Shown: piece after piece, positions 60,382 to 64,000 of the stretch
How positions within the stretch are numbered: the first letter of the stretch is position 1
Layout of the letters: each line of letters starts with the position of its first letter
Assembly (NCBI GenBank): GCA_949358305.1
Contig: OX442315.1
Span: forward strand, 33,816,427 to 33,880,426
DNA from: Strigamia acuminata
Lineage: Eukaryota > Arthropoda > Chilopoda > Geophilomorpha > Linotaeniidae
Direction of reading: 5' to 3'
Length of the DNA: 64,000 nucleotides
Made by a program: the position numbers and the translations under genes
The notes under the pieces: model-generated
Databases searched by the model: none
The model's input: only the letters and a program-made list of their open reading frames with translations
Told to the model about the DNA's origin: nothing

Positions 60382-61191
60382 TTAGGCAAATAATTGATGA
60401 AGGTGTTTGCACTTCTTGATTACTTCACCACACACATGGCATTTTAGCTGTACGTTCACTTCGACTGCCCTCTTTGCACACGCCGCACAAACCATGTGCC
60501 CACACTTGTAAGATATATTGCACCGATTTGTGCTACAAAGCTGGCACGTGAAGTCGTTGTGTTCGCGCTTAGGGATAGGGACCGGGTTTTTTACCGCTGC
60601 AGTCAAGAAGTCCACCAACTCTTTGGCCAATACATGCACTTCTGGAGCTAAGTGTCTGATACTACGTAATCGCCGTTGCTCCCGTAACTCATCCGGTGTG
60701 ACACCTATCTTCAAATCTGGTTGCGGCAATTGTGCAGGCGGTTGCGGCAATTGAGCAGCTAAGCCACGCTGTGTGCCGCCTTGTGGCATTGGCAGCTCTG
60801 TGATGTCCGTGGCAACACTCGGCGACCTTCTCCGCTTTTCACTACGCCTTGGTTCGGGCTGGGGGGAAATTCGTTCACGAGGTTGCGGAGGTCGGCTGTA
60901 GGAATTATAATTTCGGCCACGACCAAACTTATTTGCACTGCGCCATTGTCCTCCAAGACCATAATTACATCCAGTGCGCATTTGTTTTCCACGACCGCCT
61001 CCTCTTCGTCCACGTTCCGCGTTTTGTAAACGATTATAGGCTTTAAAGCCCATAGCTAAAAATCCGGCTAAACCTTCTTCTTCTCGTTCTTCTTTTTTTC
61101 GGTTTTCTTCTTTTCGCTTCCTATCTTTTTTTTCTTTTCGGTCGCGGTCGTTTCGGTCGCGTTCGTCTCGGTTCTTGTCGTTTCGGTGCAT
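60382..61191 (-). CDS. RING-finger protein with charged and RG-rich N-terminus
   Basis: An intronless 269-residue frame. Residues 1-40 are a run of Arg, Lys, Asp and Glu like an RD/RS-type spacer. About 60-110 is Gly/Arg-rich with RGG-like motifs, followed by Pro-rich sequence. A C3HC4-type RING lies at 214-255 (CQLC, CGH, CAAC, CHVC spacing), ending close to the C-terminus as in IAP- or MEX3-type ligases. A ubiquitin E3 role with RNA contact is plausible but inferred. I do not recognise an orthologue. Confidence 0.75.
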   Translation of the reverse strand: MHRNDKNRDERDRNDRDRKEKKDRKRKEENRKKEEREEEGLAGFLAMGFKAYNRLQNAERGRRGGGRGKQMRTGCNYGLGGQWRSANKFGRGRNYNSYSRPPQPRERISPQPEPRRSEKRRRSPSVATDITELPMPQGGTQRGLAAQLPQPPAQLPQPDLKIGVTPDELREQRRLRSIRHLAPEVHVLAKELVDFLTAAVKNPVPIPKREHNDFTCQLCSTNRCNISYKCGHMVCAACAKRAVEVNVQLKCHVCGEVIKKCKHLHQLFA

Positions 61192-62707
61192 GATAATTCA
61201 ATTCAGTACAATAAATGAATTGTTTGCGTTGAATTGCCGCGCATAAAGAGAGACAAATTAAAAATCATAAAATTAAAAAAAATATTCTCCTTTCCCTGAT
61301 TTCACGTCTTAAAAACAAACCTACTTTGCAATACTGTAATCACTGCATCATCACCACTGAATTCACAAAATTAGATACAGTAATTATGTAATATAAATAC
61401 CCGGATGTTGGGTGTCACTTACAGCTATGAATAAACCGGAAAAATACAAGTATATAAAATGATCAACAAATTTATTTTTATTTACTCCAGGGTTTATAAT
61501 AAATTTTTGATAAAACAATTCCTAAACAATTCAAATCTATTTTGAGCTTATCACAGGTCAGGTAAAAAATATGTTGGGAAGATTCTGCATTTACAGGCGA
61601 AAAAATGCATTTTTATAAGAAATAAATTAATTTTGAGCAGGATAATGCATTTTTGTGAGAAATAAATTAATTTGCAGCTGGAAAATTGCATTTGCAAGCA
61701 AAAGGATGCATTTTTATCTTTAAAAAAAAAGGATTTTATAAAAACAGCAATTGAACCCTCTTCCCTGAATACAGCCCTGGAAAAGTAAAAATAACTTTTG
61801 GCCTAAACTTAAATGTTGGGTTCATCATCCTTTTCATCTGCGAGATTATTCATTTTGAATGCCTGTTTAAGTAAAAAATTGTCAATATTCAGTATTTGTG
61901 GGTTTTCGGAACCTAAACTATACTCGATGTGATATAGATTTATATCTAATATTATATTTTCATTATATTTCGATATATATTTGGCTTTAATATTCGTTTA
62001 CAATTTAATTGTTATTTTCGATGTAACTCATATTTTGATATTATCTAGCATGAAGTACCATGCTTTGCCTAATGTTGCGATATTTTTCAATGTATTTTCA
62101 CTTGTGTTATCAATTTCTGGCACCAGAGTGTCTATTCGTAGTATGTATTCTTGCTTATCCAAGATGGCGACCGCCATGGGTTTATGCTGTCTTGATTCTG
62201 TTTCCATTCTTCTTGGACAAAATATGTCAGGTATTATTTATTAAACCATTTTATTCTTTTTATTATCGTGTTTTGTTGTCTTAGTACGGCATATAAGTGC
62301 ATAAGCACGCCGTTTTGGAGCCGAACCGACTTGCGTTATCGCCAAATCGTTCGCACGTGAAGTGCGACGCCGTATTGAGGTATTTCACACGCTTCCACTC
62401 GGTTTTATACCGATTTGCGCCCTCTCCTCTGCTACAGTATTTATCTGCATACATGCGTGCAAATCACTTTTTTTGTTAGATTATTTATCTCATAAATTTC
62501 AAATTAATTTGCTTCTAAAATGCTATTGATTTAAAGGCACGAGAGAAATATGTCGCAATGAATTAATCGGGAGGGTTATAACTAAGTTACCACCTGAAAA
62601 AGTTTGAATGTTGTGCATAACTATTCAATAAAATAAAATTTAAATATTAATACATTCTATCTCTCTGTAATCAAAATAATGGAACTTCTTTCCTTATGCA
62701 AAACAGA
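61192..62707. other. Intergenic; no gene supported
   Basis: AT-rich, with imperfect repeats around AAATGCATTTTTAT(A/G)AGAAATAAATTAAT near 61600-61720 and a CAAGATGGCGACCGCCATGG motif (62159-62178) resembling a YY1/initiator element. Short plus-strand frames nearby lack domain or splice support. Confidence 0.4.
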
Positions 62708-63141
62708 TACCGTATTACCCCGCTTATTGCCACATGCCGGTGTAGTGCGAGTATTACCGGCATGCCGATAAACCCCCTTTTTAACGGCATGCCGGTGTAA
62801 GTGAGTACGAATTTTTTTTTAATTTTGAGCCCAAAACATGCTTAAAACGCATATTTAGATGTCCAAAATGTAGGAAATTGGCCAAAATTTCTATAAAGGT
62901 TCTACAAAATTTAGTAGTAATCTTCAGAATATCAAGAAAACTTAAATTTCAGGTCTAAATTTTAACATAATTTATCATCTGGGCTCTTTTAAACAAAAAA
63001 AAACAAAAAACCAATTTTTTCACTTAAACCGGCATGTTTCGCTCTATACCGGCATGCCGGTATAGATTTTTTACGTGCGATTTCAAAACTGTGATGAACC
63101 CATGCCCAACGGCATGCAGCTATAGGCGGGGTAATACGGTA
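62708..63141. mobile_element. MITE with TACCGTATTACCCCGC ends
   Basis: Starts TACCGTATTACCCCGC and ends as its exact complement. Inside are at least five GGCATGCC-type palindromes. 434 bp, non-coding, with TA at both tips. The outer bases TACCGTAT are shared with the MITE at 2172. Confidence 0.85.
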
Positions 63142-63430
63142 AAAAATTAAAATTTTCAATAATTACATATGCTCACACTTAAATAAACTGTTAATGAATT
63201 TTTTTTATTCTATTGAGACTATTGCTCTTTTATGCATAAAGATAATTACTAGTGTTGTATCTCGTTCACTAAATTGTGAACGCGTTCAAGTTCGCATTCA
63301 TGTTGTAAAAAAGTGATTAGAAATGAATGTTTTGATGATGAAAATGTCATCTAAACATTTAAACTAACATTTTTGCAATGTTTTCATCATCAAACATGGT
63401 GAACGTAAACTTTGTTCAAGTTCACTCCTA
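63142..63430. other. Spacer with short inverted repeat
   Basis: GTTTTGATGATGAAAA and TTTTCATCATCAAAC pair across about 55 bases, with GTTCA/TGAAC motifs outside. Possibly a small decayed element; no gene. Confidence 0.45.
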
Positions 63431-63998
63431 AAGCTAAGTACACATGAGACTTTCAGACTCTGAATATTCAGAGTCTGAAATTTCAGGTTGTCACGCCGCA
63501 AACGAAATGATTCCGCCTGTGTGTTTGGCTGTGTCATTCCGTGCGCGGAAATTGTTTGGTACACACAATCCGTGCCTGTGTTGTAAATACAAATGGCGAC
63601 CACTTTTAAAAAATGTTGGGAGTTTGATTGTGCAAAATAAATGGATTGCTGTATTTTTAAATTAATAATTAATAATAAATAATAAAATAAATTAATCAAA
63701 CATTTTTAGTATTATCTGTCTTTGTATTCAGTATCCACCTCTACCTTTTGTACGACCGGTCACGATCGGTCGCATTACCACAATGCATTCTGGGTACTCA
63801 GAATCTGTTCGTGCACGGAAACAATTCAAGCTATTCCGTGCACCATCACTGCCGGAAAGAATAAAATTCGGTTGCCAGAAAGTTTCCGTGTGTGGTAAAC
63901 GAAACCATATGTACCACACTGACCCAAACTTTCGGCCATACACGGAAAGTGATCATTCCGTGCACAGAATCAGGTCATGTGTACTTACAAGTTAGCTT
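63431..63998. mobile_element. Probable non-autonomous DNA element at window end
   Basis: Left AAGCTAAGTACACATGA matches the right end on the other strand (AAGCTAACTTGTAAGTACACATGA) apart from a small insertion. It contains a perfect 30-bp palindrome at 63451-63480 and about seven TTCCGTG/CACGGAA motifs. No ORF of note. The right boundary abuts the window edge, so the target duplication cannot be checked. Confidence 0.6.
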
Positions 63999-64000
63999 AA

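Noticed and set aside
61981-62244. 87-codon plus-strand frame with hydrophobic stretches
   Set aside because: AT-rich chance frame; no domain, splice context or conserved feature, although a YY1-like motif is inside.
63770-63800. GCATTCTGGG resembling a ZNF143 (SBS) site
   Set aside because: Only part of the motif matches, and it lies inside a transposon-like element with no gene next to it.

Overview
This is a nuclear segment from an AT-rich, short-intron animal genome. Housekeeping genes are split by GT-AG introns mostly 50-70 bases long, initiator-Met-tRNA-primed copia retrotransposons are present, and there are TA-flanked MITEs throughout. A clustered complement C2/factor B family (sushi-VWA-trypsin) points to a non-vertebrate bilaterian such as a chelicerate, myriapod or other arthropod outside the well-known insects. 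The organism cannot be named from the sequence alone, and nothing bacterial is present.

Region by region. 1-2.5 kb: a long inverted repeat, minisatellites and a MITE. 2.5-6.8 kb: an 18-finger C2H2 zinc-finger gene and three more MITEs. 6.85-12.04 kb: one complete DNA transposon (8-bp target duplication) carrying a two-exon, 1061-residue P-like transposase. 12.2-13.1 kb: PHPT1 (phosphohistidine phosphatase). 13.2-39.6 kb: a minus-strand tandem cluster of four C2/factor B units, called A to D from left to right. A is a scrambled remnant. B and C have three sushi domains, have lost the catalytic serine (Asp and Gly replace it), and end in long charged repeat tails. D has eight sushi domains, an intact catalytic triad and no tail. 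The cluster is riddled with insertions: a Gag-only LTR element arranged LTR-gag-LTR-gag-LTR inside A, an intact copia in the upstream region of C, and a MULE fragment and a 752-bp foldback element in introns of D. Decayed copies of the PHPT1 last exon follow each duplicated unit and mark the duplication unit.

39.6-42.2 kb looks non-coding. 42.3-61.2 kb is a compact housekeeping block: ZMYND19 (-), FBXL6 (-), PRPF4 (+), GPCPD1 (-), a PABPN1-like single-RRM gene (-) and a RING-finger gene (-). FBXL6 and PRPF4 share a divergent promoter of about 600 bp. 61.2-64 kb is non-coding apart from two more transposon-like elements.

All exon structures were assembled by hand from splice signals, reading phase and remembered family similarity. 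For PRPF4, GPCPD1, FBXL6, ZMYND19, PHPT1 and unit D the summed exon lengths divide exactly by three. The most unusual signal is the pairing of dead serine-protease domains with newly expanded charged helical tails in two paralogues beside an apparently active, tail-less sister gene.
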